Source: a virus. From it: a stretch of DNA of 38,298 nucleotides. Within the stretch, counting starts at the first letter, position 1, and each line of letters starts with the position of its first letter. The position numbers and the translations under genes are program-made. Below are positions 9,094 through 17,652 of this stretch, piece after piece. The DNA lies in IMG/VR virus record IMGVR_UViG_3300041407_000068, positions 1 through 38,298 of that record, one strand, 5' to 3'. The notes beneath the pieces are model-generated. The model was not told the origin of the DNA and did not search any database. It was given only the letters and a program-made list of their open reading frames with translations.

Positions 9094-11432
9094 AATTTCC
9101 CACCAATCTCATCACGCGGGATGGCGGCAATGATGTTCATCGGCAGGGGGTCGTCCTGAACCATCAGGAATCGCCCAGTGTTCTCCCAGGTGTCGCTGAT
9201 GCTCACTTCCGCAAGCCCGTTGATCGCGGCCATGCTGCCGTAGTTGTCGCTCGTATGGCGCTGCTTCATTTCGAACAGGGCGCTTTCCTTGGAACCGGCT
9301 TTCCCGCCGCGGGTGTCGCGCACAAGTAGCGCAACGCTCGAAACCTGAACACCTTTGTCCAGCAAGGTTTCCTGGCCGGCGATGTTGATCGACAGCGTTT
9401 CGCCAATCGAGCGGTAAGGCAGGCCGATATGCACTATTGCCGACGGGTCGGGGATGGTGATTGCCCCGCCTGTGACGATCTGCTGCGGTGCCACATTGCC
9501 GTCTGCCAGAACAGACACAACCTTGCCTTCAAGGTGGCTGAGGCCGCTGAAGTTGTCGCGGGCAAACGCCCATGCGGTGAAGGCTGCGCCCCGGATCTCG
9601 GCAGGCACAACGCCAAGCGGCTGCACCTGAACCGCTGTCGGGCTGGTGTAAGACAGGATTTTGAAGCGGAACGGCTCAGCGATCGGTGTTGGCACGTATT
9701 GGAGGATGTCTCCGACGTCGCCCGCGGAAAATATCGCTGAAGATGCTACGGCGGTCAGGGGTTCCGGCGATTGCCAGGTTGTACCACCAGTGACGGTAAG
9801 CGTGGTTGCTGTCGTGTTGGTGCCGTCGTAGACAAGGCCACAGTCAACAAAGTGGGAGTGACTGATAACTGCCGTGCCGTTGTAGCGATCGAGAATTCGA
9901 TTGGCGAACAGCTCGACATAGTGCTTGGTGGCGCCATCAATCACGCGCTCCACGCACGCATAGACCGAATCATCACGACCCTCTGGCACGGAACAGATCG
10001 ACAGATATTTACCGTCGGTATGCTGGTGCGCCCAGCCGTTGACATCCTGTTCCGGGATGTAGGTGCAGGTAACGGCCGCGCCGTCGGAGCGCGCCGCCCA
10101 AATGACGTGGTAGGGGATCTTCTGATAATCCCAGTCAACCAGGCTGAAGTCCTCGATCAGATGCGGCGAAAGGATGCTGATGGTGCTACCGCTGAAGCCG
10201 TCCGCCTGCAAGCTGTAGCCGAATGCGGTGATCTCACGGCCGCGCTCCTGGGCATAAACGACACTGGTGCCGATCAGTAGCGGGCGCAGCTGGCCAATAC
10301 CGTTGTAGGACTGCGCATCGCCGTTGATGGTCTTGGCGGTGAAGCCTGCTGACGATCCCTGGATAAGCCATTCGGCGCCGTCGGTGAACGGAAGCAAAGA
10401 CTTCAGCGGAACCAAGTGCATGATCGTGTTCACTTCGGTGCTGAACATCGACCAAGTGATAGCGTCGTCATCCTTTTGCGGTGTCGAGTAGCCGAAGTTC
10501 GTGAAGATCCCGGTCTTGCTGAACCACAGTGTTTGCGGCCTGTTCAGAGTCGAGGCGTAGGCCAGGCGCTGCTGATAGTAGGTCACGGCGCGCGGGTAGT
10601 TACCGGCACCAATGAACGGGTCTGTGCCGGTTGGTGGTGTGTCGGTCTTGGTTGGCGTGATGTTGTTGTCGGTGAAGGTCAGCGCGGTGGACTTGCCCAC
10701 AAACCCATAAATCCCGGCCCCGGCGTTGTCCTTGTAGATGTTGTAGTAGGCCGCGCCGACGACTGCCGGAAAGGTCACCGTTGCCTGGATGTTGCTGTTG
10801 AACACGGTCACGCTGTTGGATGTAACCGGTAATGACTCTTCGATGGCGTTGCTGCCGTCGTCCAGCACGGCTGTGACCTGATAGCGCCAGACCTGAGTGT
10901 TCCCGGTGCCGCCGCCTGGCGTTGTTGCTGTGGCGCTTGCTGGTGCAGCCACGCTTGGCACCAGAGAAACAGGAGTGATAGTCCAGTTATCGTGGGCGAA
11001 GCGCTTCAACTTCTGCGGCTTGTGGTTGACGTGGACCATGTCCATTACGTCGCCGGACTGGGTGAAGTTGATCGAGAACAGTTCGTCCCGGGTGAATGGC
11101 GTCACCAGCGTGAACGGTAGGCCAATGTTCGGGCCGGCAGTGTTCAGGACCAGGCCGCCGTTGCGATAGACACGCATGGCCAGGTGCGTGAACTCAAGCG
11201 CGTAGGCGTCAGAGTTGTTGAACTTGAAGCGGATCATGCGAGCAACTTCGTTGTTCAGCGTCTGCGACAGGAAGTAAGAGCCGGCACGGTTCACGAATCC
11301 GCCATAGGGCGTGACGATGAAGTTGCTCAGCTGGCGCAGGCCGTTCTGGTAGGCGGCCAGGTCCACGCGCCCATAGAGCTGCGGACCAATCTCGCCACGG
11401 CTGAAGCTGGTTTGAATGATGCTCGTGGTCAT
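9090..11432 (-). CDS. Tail nozzle-like structural protein (T7 gp12 type)
   Basis: A 780-residue protein beginning with TSFSRGEIGPQLYGRVDLAAYQNGL, where SFSRGEI and a G-rich YGGFVNRAG (about residues 42-50) are hallmarks of the large tail tube/nozzle proteins of podoviruses. Residues about 165-265 look like an inserted Fn3-like beta domain (ATTPGGGTGNTQVWRYQV, AAYYNIYKDN). The segment NYPRAVTYYQQRLAYAST and the long beta-rich remainder fit a beta-propeller nozzle. It directly follows the gp11-like adaptor with an ATGA overlap, the same order as T7 gene 11-gene 12. Function at the tail tip is inferred from family and order. Confidence 0.82.
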   Translation of the reverse strand: MTTSIIQTSFSRGEIGPQLYGRVDLAAYQNGLRQLSNFIVTPYGGFVNRAGSYFLSQTLNNEVARMIRFKFNNSDAYALEFTHLAMRVYRNGGLVLNTAGPNIGLPFTLVTPFTRDELFSINFTQSGDVMDMVHVNHKPQKLKRFAHDNWTITPVSLVPSVAAPASATATTPGGGTGNTQVWRYQVTAVLDDGSNAIEESLPVTSNSVTVFNSNIQATVTFPAVVGAAYYNIYKDNAGAGIYGFVGKSTALTFTDNNITPTKTDTPPTGTDPFIGAGNYPRAVTYYQQRLAYASTLNRPQTLWFSKTGIFTNFGYSTPQKDDDAITWSMFSTEVNTIMHLVPLKSLLPFTDGAEWLIQGSSAGFTAKTINGDAQSYNGIGQLRPLLIGTSVVYAQERGREITAFGYSLQADGFSGSTISILSPHLIEDFSLVDWDYQKIPYHVIWAARSDGAAVTCTYIPEQDVNGWAHQHTDGKYLSICSVPEGRDDSVYACVERVIDGATKHYVELFANRILDRYNGTAVISHSHFVDCGLVYDGTNTTATTLTVTGGTTWQSPEPLTAVASSAIFSAGDVGDILQYVPTPIAEPFRFKILSYTSPTAVQVQPLGVVPAEIRGAAFTAWAFARDNFSGLSHLEGKVVSVLADGNVAPQQIVTGGAITIPDPSAIVHIGLPYRSIGETLSINIAGQETLLDKGVQVSSVALLVRDTRGGKAGSKESALFEMKQRHTSDNYGSMAAINGLAEVSISDTWENTGRFLMVQDDPLPMNIIAAIPRDEIGGKL

Positions 11433-12034
11433 GCGTGCGCCTCCGCTTCGTAGGTCGAGATCGGCGGGTTATCCGGCTGCTGCTGGTTGAGGCTGGACGC
11501 CATCGCTACCTGAGTCATCTGCTCGGCCATCTGAAACAGAGCCTGCGCGGTGGCCATGTCTTTTTTCAGTGGGGTACAGATCAGCGCGGCCAGCTGATAC
11601 GACAGGGCCATGACGAATGGCGATGGCAGGCGCTCAGCCGGCAGGCCTCGGGCGATGTAAAGCAGCTCAGCCTCTGGCATATCCGTAACGATCGTCAGGC
11701 TGGAATCGCCCTGCTGTAGGTCGTACGGGATTTGCTGGCCTTCGGCTGGGCTGCGCGTACCCGGGATGACAATCTGAATGGCGCGAACGCAATCGTTCGG
11801 GTAGGTGTAGCGGTAGAGCCAGTTCGTCGGCGGACTTCCGATGTCAGCAAGCGTTACGCTTTTTGTGGCAAACCCCCAGTCGGCAGACTTGTAAGACAGA
11901 AGGGCGTCCAGAGCAGTCGGATAAAATGTGCTGCACACAATTTGTTCCATGCTCTGTTCGGTGTCGCTGGCCACTTTCGACGTGCTGCCGACGTGAAATA
12001 GGGCCATGTTGTAGATCTCGATCTTGCTCGCCAT
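11429..12034 (-). CDS. Tail tubular/adaptor protein (T7 gp11 type)
   Basis: A 201-residue protein starting MASKIEIYNMALFHVG, which is typical of the gp11-like adaptor family (KIEIYNxAL). It carries WGFATKSV and YRYTYPNDCVRA in the first half, both common in this family, and a Gln-rich C terminus. The adaptor ring joins the portal to the nozzle. I chose the internal ATG at 12034 rather than an upstream in-frame start because a perfect GGAGGA lies 7 nt ahead and the protein then begins at the conserved motif. It is the first gene after the mid-operon terminator and is overlapped by the nozzle gene (ATGA). Confidence 0.85.
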   Translation of the reverse strand: MASKIEIYNMALFHVGSTSKVASDTEQSMEQIVCSTFYPTALDALLSYKSADWGFATKSVTLADIGSPPTNWLYRYTYPNDCVRAIQIVIPGTRSPAEGQQIPYDLQQGDSSLTIVTDMPEAELLYIARGLPAERLPSPFVMALSYQLAALICTPLKKDMATAQALFQMAEQMTQVAMASSLNQQQPDNPPISTYEAEAHA

Positions 12035-12056
12035 GGGGCGTCCTCCAGCGGCGCAA

Positions 12057-12080
12057 ATGAAAAGGGGCCTTTCGGCCCCT
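12057..12080 (-). terminator. Rho-independent terminator inside the late operon
   Basis: Leftward RNA would form GGGGCC-GAAA-GGCCCC followed by TTTTCATTT. The stem is 6 perfect GC pairs with a GNRA tetraloop. It lies between the capsid-side gene ending at 12095 and the tail adaptor gene starting at 12034. A terminator here would give more capsid than tail transcripts. Confidence 0.75.
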
Positions 12081-12094
12081 GTCATGGTAGTGGA

Positions 12095-12526
12095 TTAAGC
12101 GTCTGGAAGGGTCGGATCAGAATCATCCTCTTCGTCCACTGGCAAAGGCGGAACCGCGCCCCCGCCACTCGGCCCCGGCATAACCGGTGTGCCGCCAGCG
12201 TTCAGCCGAAGAGCTTCCTGCTCGGCCAGTTCCTTGGCGTTGCCTTCATCCTTCTTGAATACTCGACTGAAGCGCTCGCCATCCTTGTTCAGCACGACCC
12301 AGTTACCGGCCGGGACATGCTTCACGGTGAAGTCCAGACCGGCAACATCTGCCGACTGGCTTTCCACTGCTGCCGCTTCCTTCGGCTCCAGGCGTTCCAT
12401 CCAGTTTGCAGCAAAGGCTTCTTCGTTCTGCACCTTGAACTTGTCACCAACAAAGCGCAGTGATCCGAAAAAACCCATCTGTGTTGCCTGCACCATGAAG
12501 CCGGTGCCGCTGTCTTTCTTGGACAT
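12095..12526 (-). CDS. Hypothetical head-module protein
   Basis: A 143-residue protein without a recognised domain. It starts MSKKDSGTGFMVQATQMGFFG, has a central region that could be a small beta domain (AGNWVVLNKDGERFSRVF) and ends in a Pro/Gly-rich and very acidic tail (PLPVDEEDDSDPTLPDA). Position between the cement protein and the tail adaptor suggests a head-completion, head-decoration or assembly role; that is inference only. The ATG is chosen at 12526 because AAGGAGTGGGGATT lies directly ahead, whereas an upstream GTG in the same frame would fall inside this ribosome site. A terminator follows the stop. Confidence 0.75.
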   Translation of the reverse strand: MSKKDSGTGFMVQATQMGFFGSLRFVGDKFKVQNEEAFAANWMERLEPKEAAAVESQSADVAGLDFTVKHVPAGNWVVLNKDGERFSRVFKKDEGNAKELAEQEALRLNAGGTPVMPGPSGGGAVPPLPVDEEDDSDPTLPDA

Positions 12527-12562
12527 AATCCCCACTCCTTAAAACCGTCGGCAGTCAGTCGA

Positions 12563-13000
12563 TTAAACGACTTTGGCCAGGCTGTCAGGATAGGCACGCT
12601 CAACCGTCATACCGTCGACGACTTGGGCGCTCAGGGTGCCACCGGTGAATGGGCCGGAAGCGATGGTGTAGTTGTTGCGGATGTAGCGGCGCATCTTGGC
12701 CGGCAGCGGGATGTACAGGCGAGTGCCAACTACCAGGCTACCGAAAGCAATCGGCGGCAATGTCAGAACATCGGCAAAGCTGGAGTTGTCCGCGGAGTCT
12801 TGCAGGGCAATGGCCAGGGTGCCGGCGCCGGTCATGGTTGCGGTTACGCAAATTTCCATGAACAGCTGGGTGCCGCCGCCGAGGTCACGACCAATGGCCG
12901 CGTTTTTGGTAGCGCCAGCGTCGATCACGTCCGTGGATACGGCGGTCACGGTGATGGCTTGGTTGTTGGAGACTTGCAGGAAGCGGTCGATGATGCTCAT
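12563..13000 (-). CDS. Capsid cement protein, Bbp16-like
   Basis: A 145-residue beta-rich protein (MSIIDRFLQVSNNQAITVTA at the N terminus; TGAGTLAIALQDSADNSSF in the middle; PLPAKMRRYIRNNYTI before the C terminus). The pattern of alternating strands, the repeated small polar residues and the place directly after the major capsid gene match the Bbp16-type cement proteins of BPP-1, which clamp neighbouring capsid subunits. Identification is by resemblance and synteny, not by alignment. TGAGGAATAAAC precedes the ATG. The gene lies 60 bp downstream of the capsid stop, with a strong hairpin in the gap. Confidence 0.72.
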   Translation of the reverse strand: MSIIDRFLQVSNNQAITVTAVSTDVIDAGATKNAAIGRDLGGGTQLFMEICVTATMTGAGTLAIALQDSADNSSFADVLTLPPIAFGSLVVGTRLYIPLPAKMRRYIRNNYTIASGPFTGGTLSAQVVDGMTVERAYPDSLAKVV

Positions 13001-13034
13001 GTTTATTCCTCAATCATGGAAAGCAAAGGGTCAT

Positions 13035-13054
13035 GCCGCCCATTGCTGGGCGGC
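13035..13054 (-). other. Intercistronic RNA hairpin after the capsid gene
   Basis: Leftward RNA forms GCCGCCCA-GCAA-TGGGCGGC: 8 perfect pairs closed by a GNRA tetraloop. It lies just after the major capsid stop codon and before the cement gene. There is no T-run after it, so it is more likely a stabiliser of the capsid mRNA 3' end or a processing site than a terminator. Confidence 0.6.
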
Positions 13055-13060
13055 GCTGGA

Positions 13061-14065
13061 TCAGACCACGCGGGCTTCGTTGGACAGGATCGCATCCATG
13101 CGGCGAACTGGGACGTCATCGAACATAACGGCCTTCTTGCCCGCCACTTCGCCCATGTTGATGAACACGTTTTTGCTGTTCTTGATCTGGCGGCGCAGAT
13201 ACGAACGAACAACGCGCGGCACGTAGAAGCGCAGTGTGCCGGTGGTTTCGTTCGGCAGCAGTTCAAGCATCTGAACCATGATGTCAACCAAATCAGCGCC
13301 GGTTGCTGCGTCCTTCTTCAGCAGGGTGACGTCGATGTTGGCGGCGCGAACCACGTAACGCCAGTCACGCACGGTCAGGCCAGCATCCCAGCTGTAGTGG
13401 GTGCGGTAGCCTTCGTACTTGCCTGGCGGCGTCTGGTTGTCCAGCAGGGTTTCTTCCTTGGTTTCGCCGATGTGAATGCCGCCGACGGAGCCAGCCGGGA
13501 AGATGCCGTGCACGGTGGTGTCGCCAAATGCGATCAGCCACATCGAAGTGTTGGTGGAACCGGTGCCGCCACAGTCGATGATGTTGTCGCCGTTCTCGGC
13601 CGACAGGCTGTTGAAGCGCGGCGCCAGGCCGGTGATGCGCTCAGGGTTTACGGCAGCGTCACCATAGATCAGCTGGGTGCCCATGTTCTGAGACATACCT
13701 TCAAGGAAGGCACGGCTCTCGGACATCATGAAACCTTCTTTGTCCTGAGAGATCGCTACCAGCTTTTTATCGATCTCAGAGTAAGTTTCCAGCATGCCGG
13801 TCTGATCGCGGATCTGAACGGTGGTCGACTTCTCAGGTTGAACACCGTAGTTCAGTTTGCGCCAGGTACCGGTCGGCAGGCCCGAACGGATGGTGGTCTT
13901 GTGGCCGGTGCCGTCGTTGCCTGGCATCCATGGGATGTCCTGCAACATTTCGTTTTGCAGAGAAAGAATCTCGATAATCATCGCGATCTTCTTCCCGGCG
14001 TCAGTACCTTCCTGGCGTTTCGCCAAGTCGGCCAGGGTCAGCGATACGCTAGAGAGCAATGCCAT
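13061..14065 (-). CDS. Major capsid protein
   Basis: A 334-residue protein whose start (MALLSSVSLTLADLAKRQEG) and the sequence that follows (EILSLQNEMLQDIPWMPGN at about residues 31-49, LPTGTWRKLNYGVQPEKSTT at about 62-81) are typical of the HK97-fold major capsid proteins of BPP-1/Bcep22-like podoviruses. Length is normal for this group. It sits directly downstream of the acidic scaffold gene and upstream of the cement protein. GAGGATTTAAACC precedes the ATG. The C-terminal part contains a long helix (LVDIMVQMLELLPNET) and a basic strand region (FYVPRVVRSYLRRQI) that may be the spine helix and P-domain. Confidence 0.9.
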   Translation of the reverse strand: MALLSSVSLTLADLAKRQEGTDAGKKIAMIIEILSLQNEMLQDIPWMPGNDGTGHKTTIRSGLPTGTWRKLNYGVQPEKSTTVQIRDQTGMLETYSEIDKKLVAISQDKEGFMMSESRAFLEGMSQNMGTQLIYGDAAVNPERITGLAPRFNSLSAENGDNIIDCGGTGSTNTSMWLIAFGDTTVHGIFPAGSVGGIHIGETKEETLLDNQTPPGKYEGYRTHYSWDAGLTVRDWRYVVRAANIDVTLLKKDAATGADLVDIMVQMLELLPNETTGTLRFYVPRVVRSYLRRQIKNSKNVFINMGEVAGKKAVMFDDVPVRRMDAILSNEARVV

Positions 14066-14094
14066 GGTTTAAATCCTCTTCACTTGTGGGGTGT

Positions 14095-14817
14095 TCATTT
14101 CTTTTCGAACAGGTGGCCAAACATGATTTCTTCGCCTCTGCGCTCAGTCTTCGCCGGCTCGCCTCCTTGCACAAAGTTATCGGGTGACATCTTAGAGCCA
14201 ATTGCAACCATCATCTTGAAAAATTCAGGATGAGAGCCAACGCCAGTGTAGGCAATCAGCTGGCGGAATTCAGGTGAGCCGAACTGCTGCATGACTTTCG
14301 AAGCGGTGGCCAGGGACTCGCCGAACTTCTCCCCGCCGATATCCGGCAGGTTTTTGCACTCTTCAGCCAGGCGCGTGTTGAGCGCGACAATTTGTTCTTC
14401 TGCCTGCTGCATTTGCTGCTCTGGCGTGCCGGCCAGTTTTTCCTGAATGCCCAGGAACTTTTCGAAAATCTCCTGAGCCTTGTCTTGCGGCAGGCCGAGA
14501 TCCTTGAAGATCTCGTGGATTTCCGGCATGACAGACTCATCAAGCTCAATGCCGTCCGGCGCCTTGAATGCCTCGTAAACTTCGGGAGCGCCTTCAGGCG
14601 GCTTTTCGGCCTCTTCGCCTTCTTCGCCGTCGACTGGTTTTTCTTCGGCGGCTGGCGGAGCATCACCAAGCAGGCTTGAGCCTTCAACGCTGGCTGGTGC
14701 AGGCTCGGCGGCTGGTGCTGGTGCAGGCTCGGCGGCGCCAGATGGAACGCCATCAGCTGGCGCTTCTTCCATCGGGCCAAGGCCGAACAGTTTTCGTAAT
14801 CCGTTGATTCCGTGCAT
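14095..14817 (-). CDS. Capsid scaffolding protein
   Basis: A 240-residue, strongly acidic, Ala/Pro/Glu-rich protein. Residues about 17-80 are low-complexity (PAPAPAAEPAPASVEG), followed by helical segments with coiled-coil character (about 105-165, IFEKFLGIQEKL, QAEEQIVALNTRLAEE) and a short basic C terminus (KTERRGEEIMFGHLFEKK). A disordered acidic N terminus, central coiled coil and basic C-terminal helix is the usual build of phage scaffolds, and the gene lies directly upstream of the major capsid gene. GGGGGAAAAGTAA precedes the ATG; its start abuts the stop of the previous gene. Confidence 0.82.
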   Translation of the reverse strand: MHGINGLRKLFGLGPMEEAPADGVPSGAAEPAPAPAAEPAPASVEGSSLLGDAPPAAEEKPVDGEEGEEAEKPPEGAPEVYEAFKAPDGIELDESVMPEIHEIFKDLGLPQDKAQEIFEKFLGIQEKLAGTPEQQMQQAEEQIVALNTRLAEECKNLPDIGGEKFGESLATASKVMQQFGSPEFRQLIAYTGVGSHPEFFKMMVAIGSKMSPDNFVQGGEPAKTERRGEEIMFGHLFEKK

Positions 14818-15129
14818 TTACTTTTCCCCCATTGGGTTTGTGATTGCGTCTTCGCGGGCTTCTTCGGTCATCTTCGCGTATTTCTCGGGCGTGAAGGTGT
14901 CGATCAGTTGCATCAGTTGCAAGCCAGCAGAGCGGCGCCCGGATGATCTGGCCATGATCAGCGCGTTGTCACTGAAGCCTTCGTTGAACACGCCGAACTG
15001 CTCCAGCAAATGCCACATCAGGGCGCGGCCGGAGCGGCTGCCCATCATGTACTGGGCTCCGCTCTTTAGGCGATTGGCTGCGAGTCTACTTGCCTCGGCC
15101 TGATTCTTCAAAATCTGCTCATCATCCAT
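14818..15129 (-). CDS. Conserved phage protein next to portal
   Basis: A 103-residue, mostly helical, soluble protein (KNQAEASRLAANRLKSG, RSGRALMWHLLEQFGVF). Small proteins of this kind sit between portal and scaffold genes in related podoviruses; I do not know a tested function. It begins 2 nt after the portal stop codon and its stop TAA is directly followed by the scaffold ATG, so translation of the three genes is probably coupled. The many Arg/Lys and Met residues and lack of any membrane segment are consistent with a head-assembly helper. Confidence 0.75.
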   Translation of the reverse strand: MDDEQILKNQAEASRLAANRLKSGAQYMMGSRSGRALMWHLLEQFGVFNEGFSDNALIMARSSGRRSAGLQLMQLIDTFTPEKYAKMTEEAREDAITNPMGEK

Positions 15130-15130
15130 G

Positions 15131-16855
15131 TCATTCGGCCCCGGTCAGCGCACTCAGCGCGGTGTCGCCACCGGTTGGTGTTTCGGAAAGGGTCTTGGCT
15201 CCTTGCGCCAGTGCCTGCCCCTGTTCCATGGCCATCTGCTGCTGCTGAACCTGGGCGCGCTGCTGGCGAATCGCGGCAACCTCATCCTCTCCGCGGAGGA
15301 TCGTCGGCGGCGCACCAATGGCGTCGTAGTATTCGTCTTGGGCCGCATCCGGATTGAACTTGTCGCCAGCGTCTTGGAAGCCGGCGCCCATCAGCATCCC
15401 GGTGAACTGCGCGGCTCTCTGGATCGAAGCGGTGGCTACCGACTTTTGCGCCTGGGCCAGCACGCTGATATAGCCGACGTCCAGCTTCATGTCCTGAAGC
15501 TCTTCAGGCGGCGGGGGAAGAAGCGGCTCGCCGGGGAGCAGACCCATCCAGTGCGGCATGGATTGCTCAACCATTGCGTCGAAGGTCAGGGTGATCACGC
15601 GATCAAGCAGTTCCTTCTCGTTGCGCTCGATCACCGGACCAAGCATGGCGATCTTCTCTTCCTGTAGTTGTGCCACTTCATACGCGGTCATCGTTGAATC
15701 GCGATTGGTGATCAGCAGGAATAGGTCTTCGGAAAATGCCTCGCCGATGTCGGTTTCGCACTCGTTGATCTCGGCGCGTAGGTTGCCGATGGCGTTGGGG
15801 TCGGGCACATAGGTCGGCTGCATGGCGATGCCGATCAGGTTGTCAGGCACCCAGTTGATGCCGCCCGGAACGATCGATCCGCCGCCCAGGCCCTTGAGGC
15901 TGACCGGCGCAGTGCGGTTTGGGTTGGCCAGGTGCGAGATCAGCCGCATTTTGTCCGACTCGAGTTTTTGCAGTTCGCGTGACTTCGGCAGCGCCTGGTA
16001 TCCGGGGCCGGTCCCATACACGTTGTTGCCGGTGACCAGCCAGCGCGGCGCGGCAATCGGGAACTGCTTAAACCCGCTTCGGCGGAGGATTCCGCAATTG
16101 TCGCCACCAGCATTGGATTCCCAATAGGTCGACTTGTAGGCCATCGACAGGTTGTCGACGTAGCGCATGTCGGCATCCGGGTTTGGCTCGATCAGGTGGT
16201 GCACGGTGACACGGGAGATATCGCCACGCTCGGCGGCGGCCTTGGTCTGTGCCGATACGTTGTCGATGCCGAACTTCTGCACCATTTGCCGGGGTGTCAT
16301 TTGCTCGCAGCGATAGAAGGTGTCGACGTCGCCTTGGTCGTTGGTGTCCAGGCAGTAGGTGCCGCACGGGTAATGGGTGAAGCGAATCACCTCGTCTTTG
16401 TGCGGAACGCACGACATGGCCGCTGTGCCGTAGATCCCTTGCGAGTTGTAAACCTGCTCAAGCGATTCATACAGGTTGGTCTTGGACAGCGTTACGCGCA
16501 GGGCGCTTTGCACCGCGTAGAGCCAGCGGCGTACAGGCATAGTGTCTTTTGCGTCTTTCGGGCGAACCACTTCAAACCATGGCCGCGACTTGCTCGACAT
16601 GCCGCTCGACATGCCGGCCGACAGTCGCTCGCTGGATCGGATCGGTTTCGGGTTGTTGATCCGCTGATCTCGGCGCTCGCCAGAGTTGGTGATGTCGCCT
16701 TCGAACTGTGCCGAGTAGGGCGAGATAAACGCGCGCAGGTCTTTGTAGACCGGGAGCCAGGATTTATTTCGCTCATTGACCAGTGCGTTGGCCTTCTTCT
16801 GTAGGCGCTCAAGTTCGGCGTACTTGCCTTTATGGCCTTTGCCTTTGTCGTCCAT
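15131..16855 (-). CDS. Portal (head-to-tail connecting) protein
   Basis: A 574-residue protein of the T7-like head-to-tail connector family. Seen features: ERLQKKANALVNERNKSWLPVYKDLRAFI at the N terminus (typical for the family), GMSSGMSSKSRPWFEV (about residues 85-100), WLYAVQSALRVTLSKTNLYE (about 114-133), and a C-terminal Gln-rich helix (QQRAQVQQQQMAMEQGQAL). The portal forms the dodecameric ring through which the terminase pumps DNA and to which the tail adaptor docks. The length fits the family (about 500-600). It lies between the terminase block and the capsid block as expected. Confidence 0.9.
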   Translation of the reverse strand: MDDKGKGHKGKYAELERLQKKANALVNERNKSWLPVYKDLRAFISPYSAQFEGDITNSGERRDQRINNPKPIRSSERLSAGMSSGMSSKSRPWFEVVRPKDAKDTMPVRRWLYAVQSALRVTLSKTNLYESLEQVYNSQGIYGTAAMSCVPHKDEVIRFTHYPCGTYCLDTNDQGDVDTFYRCEQMTPRQMVQKFGIDNVSAQTKAAAERGDISRVTVHHLIEPNPDADMRYVDNLSMAYKSTYWESNAGGDNCGILRRSGFKQFPIAAPRWLVTGNNVYGTGPGYQALPKSRELQKLESDKMRLISHLANPNRTAPVSLKGLGGGSIVPGGINWVPDNLIGIAMQPTYVPDPNAIGNLRAEINECETDIGEAFSEDLFLLITNRDSTMTAYEVAQLQEEKIAMLGPVIERNEKELLDRVITLTFDAMVEQSMPHWMGLLPGEPLLPPPPEELQDMKLDVGYISVLAQAQKSVATASIQRAAQFTGMLMGAGFQDAGDKFNPDAAQDEYYDAIGAPPTILRGEDEVAAIRQQRAQVQQQQMAMEQGQALAQGAKTLSETPTGGDTALSALTGAE

Positions 16856-16860
16856 TCGGA

Positions 16861-17208
16861 TTAACTCCCCAGCAGGCTTTTCATGGATGTGGACGCTGGG
16901 GCCGACAGGCCTTGCGAGCCGGTGAGAATGGTCCCGGACAACCCAGCCGCTGCGAGCTGGCGCTTCTTCTGTGCTTCGCGTGCGGCCATGGTGTCATCGC
17001 TGACTGCTACTGGAACAGCCTCGGGGGTGTCTGCTGATCCGGCCGCTTTTGCAGCGTCCTTGGCCGCCTTCTCGGCTGCCTCTGTAGGCGACAGGGCTCG
17101 ATCTGAACCGTAAAACAAATCGCCACTGGGATCAGGCAGGCCCATCTTTTTTCCGTACTGGTGGCCGAGGTCGTATTTTGCGACGGTCTTTCTGATTTTC
17201 TTGCTCAT
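16861..17208 (-). CDS. Hypothetical protein upstream of portal
   Basis: A 115-residue protein with a basic start (MSKKIRKTVAKYDLGHQYGKK), an Ala/Lys-rich helical middle (AAEKAAKDAAKAAGSA) and a C terminus of GLSGTILTGSQGLSAPAST type. Short proteins ending in a GxxGTxLTG(S/P)xG pattern occur next to portal genes of several phages; the role is unknown and could be a minor head component. GGAGACTGAGAT precedes the ATG. It is 3 nt from the neighbouring GNAT-like gene and 5 nt from the portal gene, so it is part of the late operon. Confidence 0.7.
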   Translation of the reverse strand: MSKKIRKTVAKYDLGHQYGKKMGLPDPSGDLFYGSDRALSPTEAAEKAAKDAAKAAGSADTPEAVPVAVSDDTMAAREAQKKRQLAAAGLSGTILTGSQGLSAPASTSMKSLLGS

Positions 17209-17211
17209 ATC

Positions 17212-17652
17212 TCAGTCTCCAAGTAGGGCGTAAACGAAAAGATCACTGCCGTCAGGGGCTCCGCGCTTCATGGTCGATTCGTATCGGTAGCCGATTGCAC
17301 GCAAGAATACCTGACTTACGCGATCGCTGACGTCGCTGGTTGCCTGTACGCGGTGCAGTCTGTCGCTCTGCATCAGTTCGTTGATGCGCAGGCGCACAGC
17401 CATAGCCAGGGCCTTGCCGCATCCTTTGGCGATGGATCGGTTAACCAGGGCGCAAGAGTCGGCCACGCCATCCCAAGCCAGCGTGTAAAACGACACGGCG
17501 ACCAGAAGTCCGTCGTTGTAATAGCTGGTCATGCCTCGCCCCGACGATTCGATCTCGCGCAGCCAGAACCCAAATGGGTCGGCCTCGGCCACCGGGATCA
17601 GCGCGCCGTCGCCCGGGCGGTACGGCTTCACCTCGATGGCGTCAGCTTGCAT
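17212..17652 (-). CDS. GNAT-like protein in packaging module
   Basis: A 146-residue protein that looks like a second GNAT-fold protein in the late operon. It starts MQADAIEVKPYRPGDGALI and carries strand-helix segments ending in TSDVSDRVSQVFLRAIGYRYE, the usual last part of a GNAT domain (a NxxxxxxYxxxGF-type motif in altered form). A clear acetyl-CoA loop is only partly visible (SIAKGCGKALAMAVR, about residues 72-86), so it may bind CoA, but the substrate is unknown. The ATG at 17652 has GGAG 9 nt ahead; the gene overlaps the end of the large terminase by 11 nt, so in-frame starts further upstream within terminase are less likely. Confidence 0.65.
   Translation of the reverse strand: MQADAIEVKPYRPGDGALIPVAEADPFGFWLREIESSGRGMTSYYNDGLLVAVSFYTLAWDGVADSCALVNRSIAKGCGKALAMAVRLRINELMQSDRLHRVQATSDVSDRVSQVFLRAIGYRYESTMKRGAPDGSDLFVYALLGD

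Noticed and set aside
12623-14233. 536-codon plus-strand frame over the capsid and cement genes
   Set aside because: The minus-strand frames are recognisable capsid and cement proteins; the plus-strand product is low-quality antisense sequence.
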